NCBI RefSeq assembly: GCF_002443255.2
Contig: NW_019211457.1
Location: 42,307,119 to 42,371,118, forward strand
DNA length: 64,000 nucleotides
Source: Varroa destructor
Lineage: Eukaryota > Arthropoda > Arachnida > Mesostigmata > Varroidae
Direction of reading: 5' to 3'
Shown: piece by piece, positions 12,629 through 23,700 of the stretch
Numbering within the stretch: the stretch's first letter is position 1
Layout: every line of letters begins with the position of its first letter
Program-made: the position numbers and the translations under genes
The notes under the pieces: model-generated
Seen by the model: only the letters and a program-made list of their open reading frames with translations
Told to the model about the DNA's origin: nothing
Databases searched by the model: none

Positions 12629-14700
12629 CAGAAGCTTAAATCATCATATGGCATATACAAAGCGTTTTACGTTCATGCGTTATACCTACGAACTGCTTTC
12701 TCGAATGTCGTGCAGCACGAACAATGATGACGCACTAGTATTTGTATAAGTGTTATTCAAGCACTACCTTCCCTATATATAAGAATAGTGGCGGAAATTT
12801 ATTATTAGTACGAGCCTTAACATTCGGCCATGCAAGGTCGCGCGATTGTCCCTAACGTTGTCCAACCATTGTTGTGACCCTGCGACCGACGCCTGCTCTA
12901 CTTGCTCGAACCGGAATTTTCTCTTCAGCTATAACGACAGCATTCGTTGACGTGCAGGCGCACGCACGTCGGCATTTTCTACGACGGTCGCGTTAAGAAG
13001 TAATAGCCTCTGTGGCGACTTCCTCCGCACTCGAAAGCGTTACCACAAAAACTAGGCCTGTAGTTTAATCGACCGACTCGATCGTCGAATGAATTAGCTT
13101 CTTGGCTTTTATGATCCGCTGTGCTCTCGCTGCCACCAACTGTTGTAACGGCGTAATCGTGCTGATACAAATGCGGCCTTTTTGCGCCCTACCTTGTCCT
13201 CAGACAACGAAAGTGCTTAGGATTACTGGTACGGGCCTCAACACGCACACAGAGTCGTAGTCGACATAGAGATCATTGCGATGACGGCATACCTACAGGT
13301 CTGCAAAACAAAGGCACGCAAGTGACATGAGCGCTAGGCAAAATGCTTAAATTTAAAGCGTTGCCATTTACCGTCGAGGCGGACGACTTTACCGCTGCGT
13401 CGGAATATCAGATGAAAGATATTCGAAATTGTGTCACCCCCCTCATATCATCTCGTATAGCACAATGTTACCACTTCGAAAAAATCTAAATAAAGTGATT
13501 GTTCGTCATTAATCACTATTCATCATCCCTGCACCCTGTATAACAGCATTGCATACAGCAGACGACAATAAAGATCAATCGCAATGATGATAATACAATT
13601 CACATTGAACCTGCATATTAGTGCTGCCACCGAAAACAATGCACTACTGGAAGATGAGATTACACATGTGTATTAGATGATGGTCTCTGAACTGATTGTT
13701 TACATCATTTTGTATGCCATTTTATCGTTGGCGATCGTAATTGGCTACAAAATGGCGGGCTTACCATCGGTGTTTGCTGCCTATTTAGCGAAGCGTCTCC
13801 AATGGCATCATGTGAGCCATCGTGTCCAGGCTAAAAACCTTATTTAGTGTCGCATGCTTCGGAGTAAAGAGGGCCTTGATAAGCGTTTTATAGTCATACC
13901 TCTACTCTTCTCCTATTTTACCCCTAGTTGAAAATGGCGCCCGTCCGCGGAGGCGTTTAAGATGCGGCTGTGAATTCTGTAAGGTGGAGGGAAGGCTCAT
14001 TTAGAATCACGCCAGCGTTACAGCATCAAGGTCACCAGCGAAACCGTTTCGACTGCCTGCCGCCTTCGCTAAGTAATGGTCGTCTCTCTATACATCGATT
14101 GTAACGAAATGATTAGGTGTCCGCTAATTGGGCTGAACTTATCCGAGTTAGCGGATTTAGCGGGAACTCTAATCACGACGGCACATACACATGCCATCCT
14201 AGAATAGCATAGAATTATTATGATCTGTACATAAACATACAAGAACACTAAAGAGGGTACAGGTTTGATAACTGGCGAAACACCTACAGTCGAAGACTGC
14301 GTCCACTGCTACATTAGTCTTGGATTTCAGCAAGGTCAATAACGTTTCATACAACACAAATGCGGTAGCCGGGAGCTAAATGGTTGCGACCCAACTATTT
14401 CATAGGCCATAATATATCGGTGTAAGGCCATTCAGCCTTTCCAGTCTATAGAATAATGAGCCCCTATTCCTTGACTTCCGCTGATAGCCAAGCACGCTGT
14501 AAATAACGGTCACGTCTTCCACTTGTCTCGCATGGACTTTGTTAATAACTTGCAGCGTAGAAAGTTTTATTTATTCGTGGTAGCGCCATGAACCGCCGTA
14601 GTCTATCTACTGTAAGCTGCCACACCCTCACGCTTTCTCTCTCTTATTACCCCGATGTCCGCTCTGTAAACAGCAAACGTAAGATCAACGCCCACCAAAC
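9533..14700. other. Gene-free stretch upstream of MARCH5
   Basis: The MARCH5 promoter and any 5' UTR exon should lie here but cannot be placed. A short direct repeat TTTAAAGAGACC occurs twice at about 10291-10321. Apart from the (TA)15 tract I see no structure. Confidence 0.55.
12598..12627. repeat. (TA)15 microsatellite
   Basis: Thirty consecutive alternating T and A bases. Confidence 0.97.
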
Positions 14701-14715
14701 GATAATCGGACCCTT

Positions 14716-14723
14716 TATAAAAG
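14716..14723 (+). promoter_or_regulatory. Candidate TATA box (TATAAAAG)
   Basis: A consensus TATAAAAG sits in a GC-rich flank, about 60 nt upstream of an ATG at 14782. A start site about 30 nt downstream would give a leader of roughly 35 nt. No initiator motif is clear. One match of this kind is expected by chance in a window of this size. Confidence 0.25.
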
Positions 14724-14781
14724 TAGCGGAGGTTGGCGGGAGCGGTTTGTAGTAGAAGATTGCGCTGGTTACGGACGCAAG

Positions 14782-14922
14782 ATGTACGTGTGTGCGTCTG
14801 TGCTCGACACTATTTTGGGGGACGTAAAATACATTTTCGGAGGCGCAAAAGGCGTTCTAGCAGAAATGGTACGAAAAAGCTATGTCAGCTGCTGTCAATG
14901 TGACTCTCTAACGTCAGGCTGA
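14782..14922 (+). CDS. Short ORF downstream of a TATA box (46 aa), unknown
   Basis: The frame starts with ATG (context CAAGATGT) and reads 46 codons to TGA. It begins MYVCASVLDTILGDV and includes FGGAKGV. A possible donor (ATG|GTACGA, at about 14869) would end a first exon after about 29 codons in phase 0. There is no signal peptide and no recognised domain. The interest comes only from its position behind a good TATA box; it may be chance. Confidence 0.18.
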   Translation: MYVCASVLDTILGDVKYIFGGAKGVLAEMVRKSYVSCCQCDSLTSG

Positions 14923-15556
14923 GACCGTGGTGTATTCGGATAAATCGGAGTTGGGAAAGCTTCCGCAACAGCTGTTACATTCTAGCAATGGCTTTCATTG
15001 TTGCTGCTGCTTTTATTAGAAGACTATTAACCCACGTGATGTGATGATACCAAAGCTACATCTAACTTAATTCTACTACTAACCGAGTATTGGGGAAAAA
15101 TGACAATAAGAAAACAGCTTAATGCAACAACCATCTCTAACTTAAAAACGTACTGCATTTTCTTCTCGGGTAAATATGTATTATACAAAGGAAATGAACC
15201 CTTGTTTTTTTGTTTAACTTTTAGTGGGATTTTAAACGTACGCATCCGCGCACGTTCTACCTAGCTCCTTTAGGATATTTGTGCTTAACTGCTAGAAGTT
15301 ATCTCACGCGAAAACGCAAACGCAAGTTAGACGCATCTGCCGTACGTGTGCAACACACAGGCAGGGCAATCGCAATTGTAGGCCTCATGGCTAGTCTACG
15401 TGCTTGTTTATTTTTTGTGTTTTTTTTTCAACTGTAAATTAAAACTCCTTTATATTTTCTTTTAGACTTATTCGCCTGACGACAACATAATGCACCATAC
15501 GTAGTATTAGCTAAAAATGACAGTATGGACTCTGAGAGACGAAAGAGTGCGGGTTT

Positions 15557-15571
15557 GGGGGGGGGGGGGGG
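15557..15571. repeat. G15 homopolymer
   Basis: Fifteen consecutive G. It is a potential site of assembly or sequencing error and of G-quadruplex formation with the GGG just upstream. It also encodes a proline run in a minus-strand open frame that I do not regard as a gene. Confidence 0.95.
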
Positions 15572-15722
15572 TATGAGACAAACAGCGTCGCTCAGGAAAT
15601 CAGTATACGTAGGCTCACAGCGCTCACTGACTGACCATCTCTCTGCAGAATGAGTTAATAGTAGAGAAGTTACGAAACGGCAGAAAAGCATTAGGACGTT
15701 GAAGAGGATTTTAGGCTTCTTC

Positions 15723-16379
15723 TCACATATAATATATATGGGGTAGTGCGTCGCAGCCGTTCCTGCTCTTGCTGCTGCTTCTGCTATATACTGAATGCCT
15801 TCGCTTCTGGATAGTGATACGAGCCCTGCTAACTTTGCCATCGTTTAGGGCTGCTACTGCTGTTCTGCTGAAGCTTCTAGAGTTACAACGGCTACTAACG
15901 CTACCTCTACTACTATTACTGCTTACTGATTCGCGCTTCTTACTTCGTGGTGCTCCCTTTCGCCACATGAACGTAAGTAAGCGGTGGCTGTCCATGTGAG
16001 TCCGTCTAGTCTGTGACCGATTCACAATCCACATGTGCTCACGATGTAGCTGACTGCTTTTTCCTGCGATTTGCGCTGAATGCCACGTGTATGAGCATGT
16101 GCCTATGCGGCTGCCTGTATGTCTGCGGAAGTATGGGTAGTTTAGGAATGTAGATGCGGATGTTTGGCGATCAAGAAAAAGAACTTTTTGCTGCTGACGC
16201 TGCTGCGAGCGGCTTCCTGACCTCGTCGCCCCGCCGAAGGACTGCCTCTGGAAGAAGGGTTTTCGAGGAAAAGCCGGCTTTCGATCGATCGAAGCAGAAG
16301 TATGGTGACGTCGACGAAAAACCGGTAGCAGAGCAGGAACAACAGCAGGATTGGCAATAGCGGTAACAGTCGTCGCCAT
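15723..16379 (-). CDS. Hypothetical 218-aa ORF, Arg/Ser-rich, doubtful
   Basis: This is the second-longest open frame in the window after MARCH5. It starts at ATG with GCG following. The N-terminal 30 residues are Ala/Val-rich and then Arg-rich, faintly like a transit peptide. The rest is basic and Ser/Arg/Gln-rich, with SSNSSRGSVSS-type low complexity and no domain I recognise. A frame this long is only marginally expected by chance in 64 kb. However, the local DNA is enriched in CTG/CAG-like and CT-rich triplets, which remove stop codons, and other frames on both strands are also open here (plus 16154-16360, minus 16417-16142). It may be an artefact of composition. Confidence 0.15.
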   Translation of the reverse strand: MATTVTAIANPAVVPALLPVFRRRHHTSASIDRKPAFPRKPFFQRQSFGGATRSGSRSQQRQQQKVLFLDRQTSASTFLNYPYFRRHTGSRIGTCSYTWHSAQIAGKSSQLHREHMWIVNRSQTRRTHMDSHRLLTFMWRKGAPRSKKRESVSSNSSRGSVSSRCNSRSFSRTAVAALNDGKVSRARITIQKRRHSVYSRSSSKSRNGCDALPHIYYM

Positions 16380-19300
16380 CGACTGAACGACGCTGGTCTG
16401 GGTCCTAAAGCATCCACATTCTACATAAAAAGAACGGACTTTGCCTGTGTGTTTACAGAGTTACTAGTTAGAACGACCGGGTAGGTGGATTGGTTCTAGG
16501 GGCAAAATCAAGGGCGAAGTCTTGTGGACGAGCGGGGGCCGACGTCAGCATGCAGCAGATGAGAGGATCCGGTGCAATAGGAACAGCACCGGGATGAAGG
16601 GAAGCAACTGCAGAAGAAAATTCTTTCTCCTTCCCCACTCAGCAAGCCAGTATTCTCCAAAGAGAGCTGCAATTAATTGGAGCGACGCAGCCGTTTGGCA
16701 GCTGAAACTGCCACGTCCTAACGCCAGTATGGCTGTACAAGAGCGGCCAGGGTGTTGAGCTTCCGACGGAAGAAATAACTTGGGACAAAGACTATAGGAA
16801 GTTAGTTAGCTAAGGGAAAAGACCCTAATATAAAGGCAACGCACACATTGAAACGATTGCGGTACAGGATGCATGAAATGGGTTAGGAGAAGGCTATGGG
16901 GGCGACAGGATGCAGAGGCCCTTGGGCAGTTCCAGGAACCGAATCAAAGGAAAGGAGGGTTGTACGAACGAACGGCCCGGGGCGACTAAGACAATATGGT
17001 AGGGTCCGCTCTGAAGGACCCTAGGAAGGCGGCTTTGTAAAAGCGGCGCTGAACCCAGTAACAACAGTAGCAGGTACGAGTACGGACACGGACACGGCAA
17101 CAGCATGAGTGATAGCGATACTACTGTGATATACGTATACATGAGGATGTACACGCACAGACGCTCACGCAGACTCATATCGCTATCGGCTTGAGAAGAC
17201 CACCTGTCTGTGTCCTACATTTAACTTCCTTTTTCCCATTCTTCTTCGATCTTCGCCTTCCACTTTCCTTTGTCTCTATATTGCCTTTAGCAAAATGTCC
17301 ACAAACTGATGAACAAAAATCTTTTAGGGTCTGCAGCCTGAAACCCACTGACTGGAGCAGCCTGAGACCTTGCCGCTTGGCGACATCAAGCCCCAGTTTC
17401 TTGCTAAAGCCTCGATAGTCGAGAGCCATTCCGGGGGAGCGTGGTTGAATAAAGCCTAGTAAAGTCGGTAGAGCCTCTAACCAGAGACTGACGAAGATCA
17501 GTGCTTTATACCCATTCACTATACGGTAGTTGTACTACATAGAAGGAGTTTTCACCGATTTTCCCCTTTTTAAGCAGACCACAGGTGTTTTCGTCTTTCC
17601 ACAGACCTGTGGGGATTGGCGTGCACGTTAACACTTGCGTCCAGTTCATGGACTTGCGTGCGTATCTATCTGTGCAGTTACGCATGTAGCAGTCTACGCA
17701 TGCATACGTTGTAGTTACTGATTAATAATAGGCTACGGATACTGTGAGCTGGTCGAAGGCGCGGCCGTGCTCTCTTTTTGTCTGGTTCGTCAATGCCTCA
17801 CACCGGCTGGCTCATTGTTTTACATAAGTTTAGCCAGCCGGGCAGAGAGGTTCAATTGGGAGAAAAGCACTGTGGTATGAAGAAACTTTAAAACTGTTTA
17901 GAGCAGCTTAGTGAATTGCTGCTAGTGCTGCTGCTATTACTAAACTTTAAAAAAAAAACTTCTATGGTTGTACCCGTTGTTACTTACAGAGTCCAGCACC
18001 TACACAATCGTTTAGCTAAGCTTCTTTCATTTTTCATGTTCATTCTCGGTTGGAGGAACGTTTATACTATATTTGTCCGAGTTAAATTTGTGCAAAGGTG
18101 GTAAGCCACGAGCACCCCGAGCCATTTCCTTATTTGCCTCTTGCGGCAATAGAAAATGGTTCCAGGGTATATATGGTCATATAGATAGAATGAAACGTGG
18201 GACAATAGCGATCACAAGTTTATTTTGTAGGACCGTAGAGATGGTGGACGTTCCGAAACGGCGATGGGGACCAAGCAGACTGGAAATCGTAGAAAGTGTT
18301 GCTCTAGTAGTAACAGTATGTATCCGAAGCAATGTCTAGCGGCAATATCGGGTGTTCAACCCGAAGCCTTTTAGCACACACCCGTCCCGTATTACAGCTC
18401 AGCTGCTGTGCATGTTGTTTGTGTGCATGATGATGACAAGTGAAGTCTGACCTTTCTTAAGCGGTTTGGAGTTATAATACCATGCTGCTGTTGTGACAGC
18501 TTCGTGGATGCTCATTGGATATCTTTTGGAAAATGAACAGAGATACGAATAGATACGAGGGAAAACATTCACTACGCCTTATTTTCTGCCCAGAAGAGCT
18601 TCTATTCTTCTAAGAGCTCAACTGACTGAATGCCGAGTAAGGGTGTCGAGTTGAGCCAACATGCTTACGAGTTAGTCGAGAGCGTTATGAAAGCGTAAAC
18701 TTTTCCCAAAGTGCTGAAAAAAAAGTGAAATTGTAGAGTAGCTAAGGCAAACAGATGACGACATCGATTACTATATTAGGTAATAATATGGCAGCCTTGA
18801 TGGTTAATAGAGGCAGCCTCTTATGTGTGATGATTTACATGAGGCGTTAAGTTTTTTAAACCTCGTTCCGCCGGTATTGGCGAATCGACTCCAAGCAGCG
18901 TCTGTCCTGGTCAAAGCATCATGCATTGAGTCAACTGTCAAATGTTCATTGGGAATTCGACCTTGTCAGTAGACAAATCACCACGTGCTCTGCTTTTCCT
19001 ATCGCATTGTATTATGACTATTTCTGCATCTATCTCAGAAGTGTAAGCTTATAGAACGATTTTCATCTTGCCGGTAGCACCCATACGTTTAGTGAGTTAC
19101 TGGACAAAGCGTCAGCCAAACGTCATCAGATGGCAGATCAGTCGCATTTGTCCTGGGTGGGCATCATCCCAGAGCAAAGCAACGACTGATGGTCCAATTG
19201 GCTAATGATTTTTCCTTCCCGACTACTGCTGTTAGTCAGTGCTGTTAGTGGTCTTATTTTCTTCTTTTATTTTATTTCGCTTACTTGTACCGATTAGTTT

Positions 19301-20659
19301 CTATCAGACGTGCCCCATTTCTCTTAATGGAAATAGGAAATCGCCTGGCGTGCCTCCGCCCGTTGCGTTTAACAGAACACGCGTAGTCCAGCCTTAGGCC
19401 AGAAGAGCAGCTATCGAGATGGGATTGAAATGGCACGCACGCCTTGTTTATAACCATCGCACCGTGCGCTTGTTTCTACCTCTCACTCCAAGCAATGCCC
19501 ATATGCTACTTTTGCTATTGGATAGGACACGCACATGCCGACACCTGCTGCGGCCATTGCGGCAGCCCGTCTGTTTGCGTATTGTTCTCTCTGGCCGATG
19601 ATAGAAAAGATGATCCTTGGTTTACCACCACCGACGTTACTATTTCGTCAGCCTATTCCATTCTCGATCTTTCGTTCTGAATGCGTGATTTGTTACCGTT
19701 ACTATTGCTGCTGCTGCTGCTGCTGCTGCTGCCGTTGCAATGCATTTTGACCTGGCTGTATTTACGGCTGAGCCGTTCGCGCGGCTGATGCTGATCACGC
19801 AACTACTGCTGAGGACGCCAACGTAGTATGCAGCCACAACGTACGTAAGCAACAAGATATCTACGATAAGAATCAGTGGTAGTGGTAAAAGACGACAGAA
19901 AAATCAGAGTCGGAGAGAAGCAATCGTCTGTAATCAGACGAAAAAGGCGTATTTTGTATGACGATTTCCATTTTGGCTCCTCGGACAGACGAACAGAGAA
20001 GATGCATGCGAGCCCGTTATCACGTGTGGTTTTAGACGATGGACCGCATGATGGGTCGGAACGAAAATGGACTGGGCACTCTACTAACGTCGAAGGCTTT
20101 ATAGCGGCACGAATACGGACGGTGGGCGACGATCGACTCGATGAGCGCGCTTAGAAAAAACAAATATCTACAACACATTCAGCGTAGCTCGTAAGCACAG
20201 AAGCACATAAGTGCAACTGTATAGTGGATTGTTACATAACACGCGTTGTACCTCACATCACAGTTGCCCACTGACGATTCACTCCCTCCAGTCACTATGC
20301 CGTCTTTTGACGTTCTAATGAAAATTCAAGATCGCTTGCAATTTCCTTTATATTAATTTTATTTGGTATTTAATATTATTTGGTAGAGATTCTAGCTGCT
20401 GCCGTTCGAATCTAGTCTGGAAGGCTATGGTTTGCTCCCAAAATGAAATATGCAGAACCACATTTGGACATGTTAAATGAATCTGTCGGCCAAGTCTTTA
20501 ACCATTGTAGCCAAATTCACAGGGTCGTAGAGTACGTTAGCGGTGGCAAATTGACCGGAAACATATATACATATCCTCCTCCTCCACACATTTCGCAAGA
20601 ACCACTGATGTCATATTGAACTTGTTAGCTGTACCAGTAGGATCAGTAACACAGATTGT
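16380..20659. other. GC-richer stretch with no supported gene
   Basis: Sequence from about 16150 to 17500 is richer in G and purines on the plus strand than its surroundings. It carries open frames on both strands (for example minus 17519-17175, 114 codons), none with a recognised domain. The composition could mark an untranslated exon or a long non-coding RNA, but nothing proves transcription. From 17.5 to 20.6 kb only the TGC repeat stands out. Confidence 0.5.
19706..19732. repeat. (TGC)9 trinucleotide repeat
   Basis: Nine TGC/CTG units, adjoining GCCGTTGC. The repeat keeps several frames open, giving cysteine, alanine or leucine runs. No gene is supported here. Confidence 0.95.
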
Positions 20660-20745
20660 CCTTGCGATGACGCAATAGGCGGCGTGTTTGTCTACGAAAC
20701 CTGAAAGACGCGCGGTGGTGTGGGTTCGAATCCGGGAATAAACAC
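20660..20745 (+). repeat. tRNA-like segment, possible tRNA pseudogene or SINE head
   Basis: An exact RNA polymerase III B box, GGTTCGAATCC, lies at 20723-20733. About 55 nt upstream, TGACGCAATAGG (20668-20679) closely resembles the A-box/D-arm sequence TGGCGCAATGG of eukaryotic tRNAs. The intervening sequence also resembles a tRNA but the anticodon and T stems do not pair properly, so it is not a functional tRNA. A-rich and CA-rich sequence follows. A tRNA-derived SINE would be found in many copies genome-wide. Confidence 0.35.
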
Positions 20746-23700
20746 ACACTTCATTCCATGTTGAAAATCAGCCACCTAATGAGATGCTTAGCAGCGCTAC
20801 AAGACGTGAAACTGACAGCGTTTAGTTTTAAATGACACGGATTCGCGGCAGTTAAGTTCTTGGAAGCTATTGCTGCCTTGACAGGTACTCGTATCCTTCA
20901 GCAAGCTTTCACCCGGATCCACTTCAAGAGCGTTTCTCGTAATAACACGGGGCAGAAAAGCCGAGCAAGCCTGTGGAAAATAGGGCTAGAGGACAGGTCT
21001 TCGCGGTAAAGGGAAAGCATTGAGTATCATGTTATCATGAACGTCTGCTACCGACTTCTCCGACGATTCGTGGCGGCATTGTTGATGCGACCAATGAGCT
21101 TAGCAAGAATGGGGCTTTCAGTATTAGCTCCGGCACTCTATGATATTCTGCCCCGAATTCGAAGCTGTCCGGCAAAAGCCAGCGTCTGCTACTGGCAAAA
21201 ATGGTCTGCCTGTCTATCAGCCCTACTAGACGATACCTATTCAGGCTATGACAAGACGTCAAAGTCGTAGTAGAATTATTTTAAGTTACAAGCTAAAACA
21301 TTGCCATTATTACTATTATTAGTATTTAGGTGTGATTATGCGACAACCTGTTCTACAGATTTTCTGCGAACTACTTGTTTTAACTGGCATATGTTTGTCT
21401 GCTACGCTCGTGTCAACTGGAAGTCAGTCACTTGTAAAGGGTTGTGTTGCTTTTGAATTTCAAGCAAAGATCAACTTTTATCTAACGCTCCTGCACTGGA
21501 AAGAACGGAAAATCCATGCGCAAAAAACAACGCGGCGATTTGCTAACTCGGTGCGACGCGACTTATCTGCCACACAAGATTCCAAGTACAACGTGTGACA
21601 GGGGTATTTCTATTTAACCATGTGCCATTTTCGACTTAAGGAACATTTTCTGTGGGTGACGGCCTGCATAAGTTCACGTTGCACTGTTGTAGCAGTAGAA
21701 GCGATAGTAACTAAGTAGACTGAAACAAAATACGTATTTACGTGCCCTTACGAATTTCATAACGTACAAGTTTATCATTATAACGCTACATAACTTGCGC
21801 TTGTATATTCAAAGGGACGAGTGACCGGTCATAGTATCATTATTACTATCGTAGCATTTCATGATAATACGTAAACATATGACACGGAACCTCTGCTTGT
21901 ATTAAATATCGGTCAATAGTTGGGTTTTTAATAATGTCAATATGATGTTGCCATCATCGTGAGAAGTTATTGTGATTGTCATAGGTGGTCCGTTTCCTCT
22001 TGCTGGAACAAGCGGCAGAAAAGAATTGTTTGAAGATAGAAGTTTTAGCCAGTTAGCTAGTTGTACCTTCCTTAAACAGGACTATTTTTAGTAATGACAA
22101 AGCAATAATAATCCTACTAATAGCCAACATTATTACGGTCTTCGGGCACAGCCGTTCAGAAAACCTCGTTGCGACCTCACGCTATAAATAGGATAGTTCA
22201 ATGCATAGCCGCCTAGGCCGCAAGAAACGAATCGGTTTGAGGAGCAGTGATGATGCTCTACAAAGCTATGTCGCTATTACTTTGCAATCCTGCGCTACAG
22301 CTTTTATCAACAAGTCACATCCAAGTTGCGCTTTAATTTCCAATACATTATTTACTGTAAAAGTAGTCTATTTAGCGTCTGACAAACCACTTCGAAATTT
22401 AGATTATTCAGCCTACTCGATATGCGGACCGCAGTCCAACAATAGTAAAATAACACTGCCCATTTTGCGTCTAACGGGGCTGATCTTTTGTTTATAAAGG
22501 ACAACGTCTGCGGACCTACACATGATTGACGACGCTCATCTTCTTTGTGTCGAAATCTCCCTTCTAATCTCATCATATACTTATTCCAGCAAAAAAATTG
22601 CTAGATACACCGTCACGACGCTGTCTGCTCGTTATCGAGGATGTACAGGATCGGATCCTGCAACGATTTTATCTGGAGCCACTTCCGCCATTATTCTTGA
22701 CTGCTGTTGCACATCCTGCAGCACTTTAATTGCTTCCACCCCCTTCCGCTAGTGACAACTGGGCATTTCGAATCGCTGGCATTTGTCCGCGTTCGATTCG
22801 TGCTGCGGCATAATCCCGCACGGCGGCATTTTGTCACATTGCCGCCTATTACTTTACTAACATTTCACAGATTTGCCTCATTTTGACCAAAAAGTATATT
22901 GTCCGCAGGTACTCCTGTGTAACGAGAACATTGTCAACGGGTTCGTGTCTTTGCGAGTGAACTAATTTTATTAGAACGACGGTGGGCGTCATAATTGAAT
23001 TTGTCTTCTAGAAACTGCATCGTGACCAGCGAACGCAAAACGCGAAAAAAAGGGTTTAATTTTCCGCCTCTAAAATCTGCTCTCAATCGATTTCTAATAC
23101 TGTCAATGAAAATACGAAAAGTAGGGTCTTTGTAAACGTTCCACCGCGAACGTTGTCTAAAGAAACTCTTCCAGAACGTTGAGACTTGGATCTGACAAGC
23201 AGTAGCACCAATAAATCTAAAAAAAAGACCAAGCCTAGTGTATCTCGAACCTAAATGAAGCAATCTTCATTATTATGGAGCCTTACCATATCGAACAGAA
23301 ATTTGTGACCTTCTCTTTGAACTGGCTGTGTTCTATGAAGCCCGAACTCTTATTTTGCTCGTGTAAAATTTACAAACAGCAGAAACGTATTTTCGTTGTT
23401 ACTAGCAACCGAGAAAACTGAAGTTCCTTGACGAACGAATTAAGCTCAAGCCAAAAATCTATCTAGTTAATTGTTATGACCAACTTATAGGAGGAGGACG
23501 CTGAAACATTCGACGTCAATCAAAGACAGATTGCCCCAACAATCAGCATGGGTTTGGTTGGTTGCGACCAAAACAAAGTACATCTAATCCTAGAAACTGA
23601 TTTTACCAGCAGATAAATATACTTACTTACGCCCCCTTCTCGCTTGCGCATTTTCGTACTGGCAGTCGGAAACGGATCCACGCAGAAGTAATACCTTAAC

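Noticed and set aside
17175..17519. 114-codon minus-strand frame with a Leu/Gly-rich start
   Set aside because: Considered as a retroelement fragment but no reverse transcriptase, RNase H or integrase motif could be aligned.
19419..19750. Cys-rich and Leu-rich overlapping frames
   Set aside because: Kept open by the TGC repeat and its flanks; no gene evidence.
22183..22497. TATA-like CTATAAATAGG followed by a 98-codon frame
   Set aside because: The ATG is only about 10 nt after the TATA box, upstream of where transcription would start.
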